This document shows positions 18,072 to 27,461 of a DNA stretch of 37,773 bases, in pieces. The notes beneath the pieces are model-generated. The model did not search any database. It saw only the letters and a program-made list of their open reading frames with translations, and was not told the DNA's origin. Within the stretch, counting starts at the first letter, position 1; the number at the start of each line of letters is the position of its first letter. The stretch is from an uncultured Tenacibaculum sp. (GTDB taxonomy: Bacteria > Bacteroidota > Bacteroidia > Flavobacteriales > Flavobacteriaceae): the NCBI GenBank assembly GCA_937922085.1, contig CAKZVD010000105.1, positions 1 to 37,773 on the forward strand. Direction: 5' to 3'. A program made the translations under genes and the position numbers.

Positions 18072-18893
18072 TTATTTTATAATATGAATATCTCTTTGAG
18101 GAAAAGGAATTGAGACATTGTTTTCTCTAAATAATTCATCTATTTTAAAGCGTATGTCACTTTGAGGAATAATGGCCTGAAAACTATCATTTAATGAAAA
18201 TATCAATGTAAAATCTAAAGAACTATCTCCAAAATTTGAAAACAACACTAAAGGTTCTGGATATTTTAATACTTTATGATGTGATTTAGCAGCCTGTAAT
18301 AATAATTTTTTCACTAATTGTACGTCACTCCCATAGGCCACTCCTACTTGAACAGATTCTCTTGTAGTTGTTCCATTTTGAGTCCAATTATAAATACTAT
18401 TTGTTAGGTATTTATGATTAGGGATAATCATTACTTTATTATCGATGGTAACAGCTCTAGTAGTTCTTAATTTTATTTCTTCTACCCTTCCTACCTTATT
18501 ATCTATCTCTATAATATCTCCTACATGAACACTTTGATCTAAAATAATGAAAATACCAGAAATTATATCTTGAAAAAAAGTTTGCAGCGCCAAACCAACA
18601 CCAATTAATAGTGCGGTTGATGCTGCAAACACAGCGGTTATTTGAACCCCTGAACTTTGTAAAGTAACTAGAAAAACTATAATATATAACAGCCATTTCC
18701 CAAAAGAAAAGACAGTATCAAACTTATTTTGATCTTGATCTTCTAGTTTCTTATTTACATACTTTTTAAATATTTTTAATAAAAATGATGCTAATAAAAT
18801 TATTATTATGAGTATTAATAATGACTTAACGCTAATGCTTATGTGATCATTATACCTAAACGTAAAATTTAAAACATCATTTAATTTTTTCAT
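18072..18893 (-). CDS. Mechanosensitive ion channel of the MscS family
   Basis: A 273-residue protein, close to the length of E. coli MscS. Three membrane helices occupy residues about 20-40, 65-83 and 87-118; the third is the glycine/alanine-rich pore helix (AVFAASTALLIGVGLALQ). The following beta domain has VGDIIEIDNKVGRVEEIKLR and VMIIPNHKYLTNSIYNW, both diagnostic of MscS. It opens under membrane tension and releases solutes during osmotic downshock. It starts 10 bp after the ABC permease gene. Confidence 0.93.
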   Translation of the reverse strand: MKKLNDVLNFTFRYNDHISISVKSLLILIIIILLASFLLKIFKKYVNKKLEDQDQNKFDTVFSFGKWLLYIIVFLVTLQSSGVQITAVFAASTALLIGVGLALQTFFQDIISGIFIILDQSVHVGDIIEIDNKVGRVEEIKLRTTRAVTIDNKVMIIPNHKYLTNSIYNWTQNGTTTRESVQVGVAYGSDVQLVKKLLLQAAKSHHKVLKYPEPLVLFSNFGDSSLDFTLIFSLNDSFQAIIPQSDIRFKIDELFRENNVSIPFPQRDIHIIK

Positions 18894-18903
18894 TCTTTAC
18901 TAT

Positions 18904-20226
18904 TTATGAGCTGTAACGAATCCACTTCCATAAATCTTTATAGGTTGGTTTTTTTCCATACATTAAAATACCTACTCTATAAATTTTTGCAGCAAACCAT
19001 ATTATCAGTACAAAAGTAAGAACTAATAATAACATAGAAATTAAAATTTCCCACCATGCTACACCAAAAGGTATTCTCATTAACATTACAATAGGTGACG
19101 TTAAAGGAAAGTGAGAGAAAAATACAGCTATTGGTCCATGTGCATCATTTACTACCGTAAACATACCTACATACAACCCTAACATTAAAGGCATCATTAC
19201 TGGTGTCATAAACTGCTGGCTGTCTGCTTCATTATCTACCGCTGCTCCAATTGCTGCAAAAAGCGAACTGTACAACATAAAACCTCCTATAAAATAAAAT
19301 ATAAATAATAGTAATAGTTTTAATAACGGCAATTTATATATTTCACTAATCATTAATTGTACCTTACTTACTCCTATAGATTTTGCTACCTCTAGTTGTT
19401 CTGCTGAAATGTTAGAATTTTGCATAGCTCCTGTATCTACACCAAATACAGAAGAAGCTATAATACTGAAAACAAACAATAAAACACCCCACATTAAAAG
19501 CTGAAGAATTCCTGCTGATCCGTTCCCTATAATTTTCCCCATCATTAATTGAAATGGTTTAACTGAAGAGACAATTATTTCTACAATCCTACTTGTTTTC
19601 TCCTCTATAATACTTCTCATTACAGAAGTACCATGAAGCATCACAAACATCATTAATAAAATACCAGCAACCATACCGGTTAAAGTTTTTAATCTGTTTA
19701 CTAACTTAGAAGTCTTTTCTCCTGAGAAATTTAAAAAACTTATATCTGAACTTATTTTAGAAGCCTTAATTTTCTGTTCATCCATTCCTAACTCCTTCAT
19801 CTTCAAATTTCTCAATTTACGATTCACCGTACCCTCTAAATTCGTCATAAGACTTAATCCTGGAGTTTCTTTAGAGAAAAATTCAACCGATTCTGCTAAT
19901 ACTTCTAAACTATCTATCTTAGGTAAATAAAGCACCCCAAAATGCTTCCCCTCTTCTACTTTCTTTTTTGTCTCATCTAAACCTAATTTTGTATAATCTA
20001 CATATTTAATAGTCTTAGTATCTTTAAAATCTTTCTTAGAAAATAATTCAGAACTATCTACGTATGCTATTTCTTTTATTTTGCTCTCATTTTTCTTAGT
20101 TAAAAAAGCAATTAACACCCCCATTCCTATCATCAATAAAGGACTCAAAAAGGTCATTATTATGAACGATTTATTTTTAACCCTTGCAATAAACTCGCGC
20201 TGTATAATTAATTTTAACTTGCTCAT
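18904..20226 (-). CDS. ABC transporter permease (ABC-2/NatB type)
   Basis: A 440-residue membrane protein. One helix near the N-terminus (residues about 20-40) is followed by a large extracytoplasmic domain (about 45-175) and then five or more helices, the arrangement of NatB-like ABC-2 permeases. The segment IIEEKTSRIVEIIVSSVKPF is diagnostic of this family. It probably forms an exporter with the ATPase encoded 1 bp upstream; the substrate is unknown (NatAB homologues export sodium, others export peptides or drugs). Confidence 0.9.
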   Translation of the reverse strand: MSKLKLIIQREFIARVKNKSFIIMTFLSPLLMIGMGVLIAFLTKKNESKIKEIAYVDSSELFSKKDFKDTKTIKYVDYTKLGLDETKKKVEEGKHFGVLYLPKIDSLEVLAESVEFFSKETPGLSLMTNLEGTVNRKLRNLKMKELGMDEQKIKASKISSDISFLNFSGEKTSKLVNRLKTLTGMVAGILLMMFVMLHGTSVMRSIIEEKTSRIVEIIVSSVKPFQLMMGKIIGNGSAGILQLLMWGVLLFVFSIIASSVFGVDTGAMQNSNISAEQLEVAKSIGVSKVQLMISEIYKLPLLKLLLLFIFYFIGGFMLYSSLFAAIGAAVDNEADSQQFMTPVMMPLMLGLYVGMFTVVNDAHGPIAVFFSHFPLTSPIVMLMRIPFGVAWWEILISMLLLVLTFVLIIWFAAKIYRVGILMYGKKPTYKDLWKWIRYSS

Positions 20227-20227
20227 C

Positions 20228-21157
20228 TTAATTCGTTTTATTTATTGTTTGTATAAAAATATCGTTAGCACTAGGAACCAATTCTACAAAATGATTTACT
20301 TCTCCTTTAGAATTTAAAAAAGATAATAAATCTCTTGTTGAATTACTATTCTTTAATTTCACATTTAATTTTAATCCATCATGCAATGATTTAAAATTAG
20401 CTGGAGATACCTCAAAATTTTGACTTAATTGTTCTTTTACTTCTCTAGAGTTTTCTGTTTGTAACCCTACTTCAAAAACATTCGTTCTATATTGTTTCTT
20501 AATATCATTAAGTTTACCATCTAAAATCTTATTAGACTTATGTATTAATGCAATATAATCACACATTTCTTCTACACTTTCCATTCTATGCGTAGAAAAA
20601 ATAATGGTAGACCCTTCATCTCTCAACTGTAAAATCTCTTTCGCAATTAGCTGTGCATTAATAGGATCAAAACCTGAAAAAGGCTCATCAAAAATCAATA
20701 ATTTAGGTTGATGAAGTACCGTTACTATAAACTGTACCTTCTGAGCCATCCCTTTAGATAATTCTTCTAATTTTTTATTCCACCAATCTCCAATATCAAA
20801 TTTTTCAAACCAGTACTTTAATTTCTTTTTAGCATCTGACCTACTCATTCCTTTTAACTGCGCTAAATACAATGCTTGTTCACCAACTTTCATTGTTTTA
20901 TACAAACCTCTTTCCTCTGGTAAATAACCTATTTGCTCTATATGATGAGGTGACAACTTTTCTCCATCTAAAATAATTTCACCACTATCTGGCATTGTTA
21001 TCTGGTTAATAATTCTAATAAGAGAAGTTTTTCCTGCCCCATTAGGTCCTAATAACCCAAATACACTTCCTTTTGGTATATGTACTGACACGTCATTTAA
21101 AGCTGTGTAATCACCATAGCGTTTAATTACATTATTAATTTCTAATAAATTATCCAT
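20228..21157 (-). CDS. ABC transporter ATP-binding protein (NatA type)
   Basis: A 309-residue nucleotide-binding subunit. Walker A is GPNGAGKTS, the signature is LSKGMAQKVQF (variant of LSGGQ), Walker B is LLIFDEPFSGFD, and the switch histidine is in IIFSTHRM. The C-terminal ~80 residues form the extra domain (DUF4162) of this subfamily. It works in the cytoplasm with the permease encoded directly downstream. It is the first gene of the minus-strand run and diverges from the MarR-type gene. A -7 element TAAGTTTG lies at 21210-21203. Confidence 0.93.
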   Translation of the reverse strand: MDNLLEINNVIKRYGDYTALNDVSVHIPKGSVFGLLGPNGAGKTSLIRIINQITMPDSGEIILDGEKLSPHHIEQIGYLPEERGLYKTMKVGEQALYLAQLKGMSRSDAKKKLKYWFEKFDIGDWWNKKLEELSKGMAQKVQFIVTVLHQPKLLIFDEPFSGFDPINAQLIAKEILQLRDEGSTIIFSTHRMESVEEMCDYIALIHKSNKILDGKLNDIKKQYRTNVFEVGLQTENSREVKEQLSQNFEVSPANFKSLHDGLKLNVKLKNSNSTRDLLSFLNSKGEVNHFVELVPSANDIFIQTINKTN

Positions 21158-21202
21158 TGATTCTTGATTAGTTTTAAGTTAAAGATTGTAAGTCTATTCA
21201 TA

Positions 21203-21210
21203 CAAACTTA
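21203..21210 (-). promoter_or_regulatory. Putative -7 element of the ABC transporter operon
   Basis: On the minus strand this reads TAAGTTTG, matching TAnnTTTG, 45 bp before the ATG. No TTG with suitable spacing was seen. Confidence 0.4.
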
Positions 21211-21277
21211 CATATTTTACAAATAGTTAGTATCACTATCATACAAAATGTTACACATTAAGTTAATGTTAAAATTT

Positions 21278-21293
21278 ACTATGCGTGCATAAT
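21278..21293. promoter_or_regulatory. Degenerate upstream copy of the MarR-type operator
   Basis: ACTATGCGTGCATAAT matches 14 of 16 bases of the palindrome core at 21306-21321. The two centres are 28 bp apart, which is nearly three helical turns, so both sites would face the same side of the DNA. Confidence 0.6.
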
Positions 21294-21300
21294 TTTTTTC

Positions 21301-21326
21301 AATTTATTATGCATGCATAATAAATT
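21301..21326. promoter_or_regulatory. 26-bp perfect palindrome, probable operator of the MarR-type gene
   Basis: The sequence is perfectly self-complementary from 21301 to 21326, centred on ATGCATGCAT. It ends inside the -7 element TAAATTTG (21321-21328), and a second match TATATTTG is at 21331-21338, so a bound dimer would block transcription of the MarR-type gene. Location and symmetry support autorepression; regulation of the downstream beta-oxidation genes through the same site is likely because they follow within 20 bp. Confidence 0.7.
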
Positions 21327-21349
21327 TGTTTATATTTGAATTCAGAAAT

Positions 21350-21808
21350 ATGGAGAAAAGTAAATCGATAGATCATCAACTTAGAGCTACCTGGCAGGCT
21401 GTAGCTAAGATGTACAATGAGCAAGCATCAAAACATGATAGTACAATGGCTATGGCTTTTGTATTATTAAATATTGATCTAGAACAAGGAACTCCTTCTA
21501 CTGCTCTAGGTCCATTAATGGGAATGGAACCTACAAGTCTTTCTAGAATTTTAAAATCTATGGAAGATAAAGGGCTTATTTTAAGAGAAAAAAACCCTGA
21601 AGATGGTAGAGGTGTTATTATTAAACTAACACAATTTGGCGAAGAAAAGAGAGCCATCTCTAAAGGCCATGTATATCAGTTTAATAATAAGATACGTGAA
21701 AATCTTACTGAAGAAGAAATTTTAAATTTTTTCAAAGTAACAGAAATAATTAACAAACTTATAGCCGACAGACAGATATATGATGATATATCATCTAAAG
21801 CTGTTTAA
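21350..21808 (+). CDS. MarR-family regulator, candidate repressor of beta-oxidation
   Basis: The start is placed at ATG 21350 (152 residues), since the longer frame needs a TTG at 21326 that lies inside the operator. The protein has the winged-helix core of MarR: helices around QLRATWQAVAKMYNEQASKH, recognition helix region MEPTSLSRILKSMEDKGLI and wing NPEDGRGVIIKLTQFGEE. It should bind palindromic DNA as a dimer, and a fatty acyl ligand may release it, as in other regulators of fatty-acid breakdown; that is inference from the three beta-oxidation genes that follow 20 bp later. Confidence 0.9.
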   Translation: MEKSKSIDHQLRATWQAVAKMYNEQASKHDSTMAMAFVLLNIDLEQGTPSTALGPLMGMEPTSLSRILKSMEDKGLILREKNPEDGRGVIIKLTQFGEEKRAISKGHVYQFNNKIRENLTEEEILNFFKVTEIINKLIADRQIYDDISSKAV

Positions 21809-21828
21809 AAATCAAACCTATTCAAGTA

Positions 21829-24237
21829 ATGAGCAAAAGAAGAATTAAAAAAGTAGCGATTATCGGATCTGGTATTATGGGTTCTGGTATCGCTTGTCAC
21901 TTTGCTAATATCGGTGTTGACGTGTTATTATTGGACATTGTTCCAAGAGAACTTAACGACAAAGAGAAAGCAAAAGGACTAACGTTAGATGACAAAGCTG
22001 TCCGAAATCGTTTAGTAAATGCTGCATTAACAGCATCATTAAAATCTAAACCGTCCCCTATCTACAACAAAAAATTTGCAGATAGAATTACTACTGGTAA
22101 TATAGATGATGATTTACATTTAATTAAAGATGTAGATTGGGTAATGGAAGTAGTTGTTGAACGTTTAGATATTAAACAAAGTGTTTTTGAAAAAGTTGAA
22201 AAATACCGTACTCCTGGTACTATTATTTCTTCTAACACTTCTGGTATTCCTATTAAATTCATGAACGAAGGACGTAGTGAAGACTTTAGAAAACATTTTG
22301 CAGTAACTCACTTTTTTAATCCTCCTCGCTATTTAAAATTATTTGAAGTTGTACCTGGACCAGATTGTAAACAAGAGGTTACTGATTTCTTAATGGAATA
22401 TGGAGATAAATTTTTAGGAAAAACTTCTGTTTTAGCAAAAGATACTCCTGCTTTTATTGGTAACCGTATTGGTATTTTCGGAATTCAATCTTTGTTTCAC
22501 CAAGTAAAAGAATTAGGTTTAACTGTTGAAGAAGTTGATAAATTAACTGGCCCTGTAATTGGTCGTCCTAAATCTGCTACTTTCCGTACTGTTGATGTAG
22601 TTGGTTTAGATACATTAGTACATGTTGCTAATGGTATTTATGAAAACTGTCCTAATGATGAAGCTCACGATTTATTCAAGCTTCCTGGTTTCATCAACAC
22701 CATGATGGAAAACAAATGGTTAGGTAGTAAAACTAAACAAGGTTTTTATAAGAAAACTGTTAACGCTGAAGGTAAAAAAGAAATCTTAACCTTAGATTTA
22801 GATACGATGGAATATCGTTCTAAAAAGAGAGCTTCTTTTGCTACTTTAGAATTAACGAAAACGATAGATAAACCAATTGATCGTTTTAAAGTATTGGTTG
22901 CTGGTAAAGATAAAGCTGGAGAATTCTATCGTAAGAACTTTGCTGCAATGTTTGCTTATGTTCAAAATAGAATACCAGAAATTTCTGATGAAGTATATAG
23001 AATTGATGATGCGATGAAAGCTGGTTTCGGTTGGGAGAATGGTCCTTTCGAAATATGGGATGCTGTAGGTCTTGAAAAAGGTATTGAATTAATGAAAGCT
23101 GAAGGTAAAGAGCCTGCTGCTTGGGTAACTGAAATGGTTGCTAAAGGAGAAACTTCTTTCTACTCAGTAAAAGAAGGTGCTACTTATTATTATGATATTC
23201 CTGCAAAGGCTCAGGTTAAAAAACCAGGTCAAGATGCATTTATCATATTAGATAATATCAGAAAATCAAATGAAGTATTTAAGAATTCTGGTGTTGTTGT
23301 TGAAGATTTAGGTAACGGAATTTTAAACTGTGAATTCCAATCTAAAATGAACACTATTGGTGGTGACGTTTTAGCTGGTTTAAATAAAGCTATTGATTTA
23401 GCTGAAAAAGATTTTGATGGTTTAATTGTAGGTAATCAAGGTGCTAATTTCTCTGTAGGAGCAAACATCGGTATGATTTTTATGATGGCCGTTGAGCAAG
23501 AGTATGACGAGTTAAATATGGCTATCAAGTATTTCCAAGATACTATGATGCGTATGCGTTACTCTTCTATTCCTACAATTTCTGCTCCACATGGTATGGC
23601 TTTAGGTGGTGGTTGTGAATTATCATTACACGCTGACAAAGTAGTAGCTGCTGCTGAAACTTATATGGGATTAGTAGAATTTGGTGTTGGAGTTATCCCT
23701 GGTGGTGGTGGTTCTAAAGAAATGGCTTTAAGAGCATCAGATACTTTCCGTACAGGAGACGTTCAATTGAATGTTTTACAAGAATATTTCTTAACCATTG
23801 GTATGGCCAAAGTATCTACTTCTGCCTATGAAGCTTTTGATTTAGGTTTATTACAGAAAGGAAAAGATGTTGTGGTTGTAAATAGAGACCGTCAAATCGC
23901 AGAAGCTAAGAAACATGCTATTTTATTAGCAGAGGCAGGTTATACGCAACCTGTTAAACGTGAAGATGTATTAGTACTTGGTAAGCAAGCTTTAGGAGCT
24001 TTTATGGTTGCTACAGATTCTATGCAAGCAAGTAAATTTATATCAGAACATGATCAAAAAATTGCCAACAAGTTAGCGTATGTTATGGCAGGTGGAGACT
24101 TATCAGAACCTACAAAAGTATCTGAACAGTATTTATTAGACATTGAACGTGAAGCGTTCTTAAGTTTATGTACAGAGCGCAAAACATTAGAGCGTATTCA
24201 GCACATGTTAAAAACTGGTAAACCATTAAGAAATTAA
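21829..24237 (+). CDS. fadB: 3-hydroxyacyl-CoA dehydrogenase / enoyl-CoA hydratase (FadB-like)
   Basis: An 802-residue bifunctional enzyme. The N-terminal half begins with the NAD-binding motif IIGSGIMGSGIACHFANIG (residues 11-29) and includes HFFNPPRYLKLFEVV and KDTPAFIGNRIG of 3-hydroxyacyl-CoA dehydrogenases. The C-terminal part is a crotonase-type enoyl-CoA hydratase with APHGMALGGGCELSLHAD (oxyanion hole and first glutamate) and LVEFGVGVIPGGGGSKEM (second glutamate). This dehydrogenase-first order is the reverse of E. coli FadB and is common in Bacteroidota. It catalyses hydration and oxidation in fatty-acid beta-oxidation. It forms an operon with the thiolase and acyl-CoA dehydrogenase genes. 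Confidence 0.94.
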   Translation: MSKRRIKKVAIIGSGIMGSGIACHFANIGVDVLLLDIVPRELNDKEKAKGLTLDDKAVRNRLVNAALTASLKSKPSPIYNKKFADRITTGNIDDDLHLIKDVDWVMEVVVERLDIKQSVFEKVEKYRTPGTIISSNTSGIPIKFMNEGRSEDFRKHFAVTHFFNPPRYLKLFEVVPGPDCKQEVTDFLMEYGDKFLGKTSVLAKDTPAFIGNRIGIFGIQSLFHQVKELGLTVEEVDKLTGPVIGRPKSATFRTVDVVGLDTLVHVANGIYENCPNDEAHDLFKLPGFINTMMENKWLGSKTKQGFYKKTVNAEGKKEILTLDLDTMEYRSKKRASFATLELTKTIDKPIDRFKVLVAGKDKAGEFYRKNFAAMFAYVQNRIPEISDEVYRIDDAMKAGFGWENGPFEIWDAVGLEKGIELMKAEGKEPAAWVTEMVAKGETSFYSVKEGATYYYDIPAKAQVKKPGQDAFIILDNIRKSNEVFKNSGVVVEDLGNGILNCEFQSKMNTIGGDVLAGLNKAIDLAEKDFDGLIVGNQGANFSVGANIGMIFMMAVEQEYDELNMAIKYFQDTMMRMRYSSIPTISAPHGMALGGGCELSLHADKVVAAAETYMGLVEFGVGVIPGGGGSKEMALRASDTFRTGDVQLNVLQEYFLTIGMAKVSTSAYEAFDLGLLQKGKDVVVVNRDRQIAEAKKHAILLAEAGYTQPVKREDVLVLGKQALGAFMVATDSMQASKFISEHDQKIANKLAYVMAGGDLSEPTKVSEQYLLDIEREAFLSLCTERKTLERIQHMLKTGKPLRN

Positions 24238-24241
24238 AAGA

Positions 24242-25432
24242 ATGAAAACAGCATATATAGTAAAAGGATATAGAACTGCCGTAGGTAAATCTAAAAAAGG
24301 TGTCTTCAGATTTAAAAGAGCTGATGAGTTAGCTGCTGAAACTATTGAACACTTAATGAATCAATTACCAGAATTTGACAAGAAACGTATTGATGACGTT
24401 ATTGTTGGTAATGCAATGCCAGAAGGATCTCAAGGTTTAAACATGGCTCGTTTAATCTCTTTAATGGGATTAAAAATAGAAGATGTTCCTGGTGTAACAG
24501 TTAATCGTTTTTGTTCTTCAGGTATAGAAACTATTGGTATGGCAGTTGCAAAAATACAATCTGGAATGGCAGAATGTATTATTGCTGGTGGAGCAGAAAG
24601 TATGAGTTCTGTACCAATGACTGGTTTTAAACCAGAATTAAATTATGATACAGTAGCTGCTGGACATGCAGATTACTACTGGGGTATGGGAAATACAGCT
24701 GAAGAGGTTGCTAATAAATATAATATTTCTCGTGAAGATCAAGATGCATTTGCTTTAAACTCTCATTTAAAGGCTTTAAAAGCACAAGCTGAAGATCGTT
24801 TTCAAGATCAAATTGTGCCTATAGAAGTTGATGAAACTTATATTGACTCTAAAGGAAAAAAAGCAACTCGTAAATATACAGTAACAAAAGATGAAGGTCC
24901 TCGTAAAGGATCTAACATTGCAGGTTTACAAAGATTACGTCCTGTGTTTGCACAAGGAGGAAGTGTTACCGCTGGTAACTCTTCTCAAACAAGTGATGGT
25001 GCTGCTTTTGTTATGGTAATGAGTGAAGATATGGTTAAAGAATTAAACATAGAGCCAATTGCTCGTATGGTTAGTTATGCTGCCGCTGGTGTACCTCCTC
25101 GTATTATGGGAATTGGTCCTGTAGCTGCTATTCCTAAAGCATTAAAACAAGCTGGGTTAAAACAAGACGATATTAAACTAATTGAATTAAATGAAGCATT
25201 TGCTTCCCAATCATTAGCAGTAATTCGTGAATTAGGTTTAGATGCAGATATTATTAATGTTAATGGTGGTGCAATTGCATTAGGGCATCCATTAGGATGT
25301 ACAGGAGCTAAATTATCTGTTCAATTGTTTGATGAGATGCGTAAGCGTAACATGCAAGGACAATATGGTATGGTAACTATGTGTGTAGGTACTGGGCAGG
25401 GTGCTGCTGGTATTTTCGAATTCTTAAACTAA
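24242..25432 (+). CDS. fadA: Acetyl-CoA C-acyltransferase (thiolase, FadA-like)
   Basis: A 396-residue thiolase of standard length. The nucleophile is C91 in VNRFCSSGIETIG; the base histidine is H349 in GGAIALGHPLGCTGAK and the second cysteine is C381 in TMCVGTGQGAAG; the NEAF motif is present in LIELNEAFASQ. It cleaves 3-ketoacyl-CoA to acetyl-CoA and a shortened acyl-CoA, the final step of the beta-oxidation cycle. It begins 4 bp after the fadB stop codon, so the two are translated from one message and probably form a complex. Confidence 0.95.
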   Translation: MKTAYIVKGYRTAVGKSKKGVFRFKRADELAAETIEHLMNQLPEFDKKRIDDVIVGNAMPEGSQGLNMARLISLMGLKIEDVPGVTVNRFCSSGIETIGMAVAKIQSGMAECIIAGGAESMSSVPMTGFKPELNYDTVAAGHADYYWGMGNTAEEVANKYNISREDQDAFALNSHLKALKAQAEDRFQDQIVPIEVDETYIDSKGKKATRKYTVTKDEGPRKGSNIAGLQRLRPVFAQGGSVTAGNSSQTSDGAAFVMVMSEDMVKELNIEPIARMVSYAAAGVPPRIMGIGPVAAIPKALKQAGLKQDDIKLIELNEAFASQSLAVIRELGLDADIINVNGGAIALGHPLGCTGAKLSVQLFDEMRKRNMQGQYGMVTMCVGTGQGAAGIFEFLN

Positions 25433-25453
25433 CAAAAAAATTAAAAAAATAAG

Positions 25454-27262
25454 ATGTCAGAATTAAACAAAGATATTTTAAGAGGAGGGCAATTCCTTGT
25501 AAAAGAAACAAAATGCGAAGATATATTTACTCCTGAAGATTTTTCTGAGGAGCAAACAATGATGAGAGATGCGGTTACTGAATTTAATGACCGTGAAATC
25601 ATTCCTCATAAAGCTCGTTTTGAAGCTAAAGATTATGCTTTAACTGAAGAAACTATGCGTAAAGCTGGTGAGTTAGGTTTTTTAGGTGTTTCAGTACCTG
25701 AAGCTTACGGAGGTTTAGGAATGGGGTTTGTTTCTACTATGTTAACTTGTGACTATATATCTAGTGGTACAGGTTCATTTAGTACTGCTTTTGGTGCGCA
25801 TACTGGTATTGGTACTATGCCTATTACTTTATACGGAACTGAAGAGCAAAAGAAAAAATTTGTTCCTGCTTTAGCAATGGGTGAGCGTTTTGGTGCTTAT
25901 TGTTTAACAGAGCCTGGAGCTGGATCGGATGCAAATTCTGGAAAAACTACTGCTGAATTAACTGAAGATGGTAAACATTACAAGGTTAACGGACAAAAAA
26001 TGTGGATTTCAAATGCTGGTTTTGCTGAAATCTTTATTGTTTTTGCTCGTATTGGTGATGATAAAAACATTACAGGGTTCATATTAGAATATGATGCTGC
26101 TAATCCTAATGGTGTTACTTTAGGAGAAGAAGAGCACAAGTTAGGTATTCGTGCTTCATCTACGCGTCAAGTATTTTTTAATGATACATTAATTCCTGCA
26201 GAAAACATGTTATCTGTTCGTGGTGGTGGATTTAAAATAGCTATGAATGCTTTAAATGTTGGTCGTATTAAATTAGCTGCTGCTTGTTTAGATTCTCAAA
26301 GAAGAGTGATTACAGAAGCTGTAAAATACGCTAATGAACGTAAACAATTTAAAACTCCTATTTCTGAATTTGGAGCTATTAAAATGAAATTAGCAGAAAT
26401 GGCTACTAACGCTTATGTTGGTGAGTCTGCTTCTTATAGAGCTGCTAAAAATATTGAAGATAGAATTGCGATTCGTGAATCTGAAGGAAACTCTCATCAA
26501 GATGCAGAATTAAAAGGTGTTGAAGAATATGCTATTGAATGTTCTATCTTAAAAGTAGCTGTTTCTGAAGATGTACAAAATTGTGCAGATGAAGGGATTC
26601 AAGTTTTTGGAGGTATGGGATTCTCTGAAGAAACTCCAATGGAGTCTGCTTGGAGAGATGCTCGTATTGCTCGTATATACGAAGGTACTAACGAAATTAA
26701 CAGATTACTTTCTGTGGGTATGTTAGTTAAAAAAGCAATGAAAGGTCATGTAGATTTATTAGGACCTGCAACTGCTGTTGGAAATGAATTAATGGGTATT
26801 CCTTCTTTTGATGCTCCTGATTTTTCAGAATTATTTTCTGAAGAAAAAGATATCATTTCTCGTTTAAAGAAAGTATTCTTAATGGTTGCTGGATCTGCAC
26901 TTCAAAAATTTGGACCAGATTTAGAAAAACATCAACAGTTATTAACTGCTGCTTCTAACATTTTAATTGAAGTTTATATGGCAGAATCTGCAATTTTAAG
27001 AACTGAAAAGAATGTAAAACGTTCTGGTGAAGATTCTCAAAAGGAGCAAATTGCTATGGCTAAATTATATTTATATAATGCTGTAGAAATTATTGATAAA
27101 AGTGCAAGAGAAGGAATTGTTTCTTTTGCTGAAGGTGATGAACAACGTATGATGTTAATGGGACTTAAGCGTTTTACAAAATACGCTAACTACCCTAATG
27201 TAGTTGAATTACGTAATACAATCGCAGAAAAATTAAAAGCAGAAAATAAATACTGCTTCTAA
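25454..27262 (+). CDS. Acyl-CoA dehydrogenase with C-terminal extension (VLCAD-like)
   Basis: A 602-residue flavoenzyme, longer than the ~380 residues of short- and medium-chain types. The FAD/acyl-CoA-binding core includes AYCLTEPGAGSDANSGKTTA and KMWISNAGFAEIF. The catalytic glutamate lies in RIYEGTNEINR, and IQVFGGMGFSEETPMESAWRD precedes it. Residues about 440-602 form an extra helical domain like those of VLCAD/ACAD9-type enzymes, which favour long acyl chains. It starts the beta-oxidation cycle by forming enoyl-CoA. Third gene of the operon, 21 bp after the thiolase gene, followed by a terminator. Confidence 0.94.
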   Translation: MSELNKDILRGGQFLVKETKCEDIFTPEDFSEEQTMMRDAVTEFNDREIIPHKARFEAKDYALTEETMRKAGELGFLGVSVPEAYGGLGMGFVSTMLTCDYISSGTGSFSTAFGAHTGIGTMPITLYGTEEQKKKFVPALAMGERFGAYCLTEPGAGSDANSGKTTAELTEDGKHYKVNGQKMWISNAGFAEIFIVFARIGDDKNITGFILEYDAANPNGVTLGEEEHKLGIRASSTRQVFFNDTLIPAENMLSVRGGGFKIAMNALNVGRIKLAAACLDSQRRVITEAVKYANERKQFKTPISEFGAIKMKLAEMATNAYVGESASYRAAKNIEDRIAIRESEGNSHQDAELKGVEEYAIECSILKVAVSEDVQNCADEGIQVFGGMGFSEETPMESAWRDARIARIYEGTNEINRLLSVGMLVKKAMKGHVDLLGPATAVGNELMGIPSFDAPDFSELFSEEKDIISRLKKVFLMVAGSALQKFGPDLEKHQQLLTAASNILIEVYMAESAILRTEKNVKRSGEDSQKEQIAMAKLYLYNAVEIIDKSAREGIVSFAEGDEQRMMLMGLKRFTKYANYPNVVELRNTIAEKLKAENKYCF

Positions 27263-27317
27263 CAATATTTAAAATTTTTCTTCAACTTTTATAGGTTTTA
27301 GAATTAGTTGTTTGTTT

Positions 27318-27347
27318 AAAGATCGCCTTTCCAAGGCGGTCTTTTTT
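27318..27347 (+). terminator. Terminator of the beta-oxidation operon
   Basis: AAAGATCGCCTT (27318-27329) pairs with AAGGCGGTCTTT (27333-27344), with one G-T pair, followed by more T residues. Confidence 0.88.
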
Positions 27348-27461
27348 ATTTTTATATTTTTACAATAAATACATTATAGAAAAATATTATTCAAATAAAT
27401 GCTTCTTTTAAATCATTTATTTTGAAAAAGAGTTTGAAACCAAATCTAATAACGTCTAAAA

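Noticed and set aside
21376..21657. 93-residue minus-strand frame inside the MarR-type gene
   Set aside because: It is an antisense shadow of a well-supported coding sequence and has no recognisable features.
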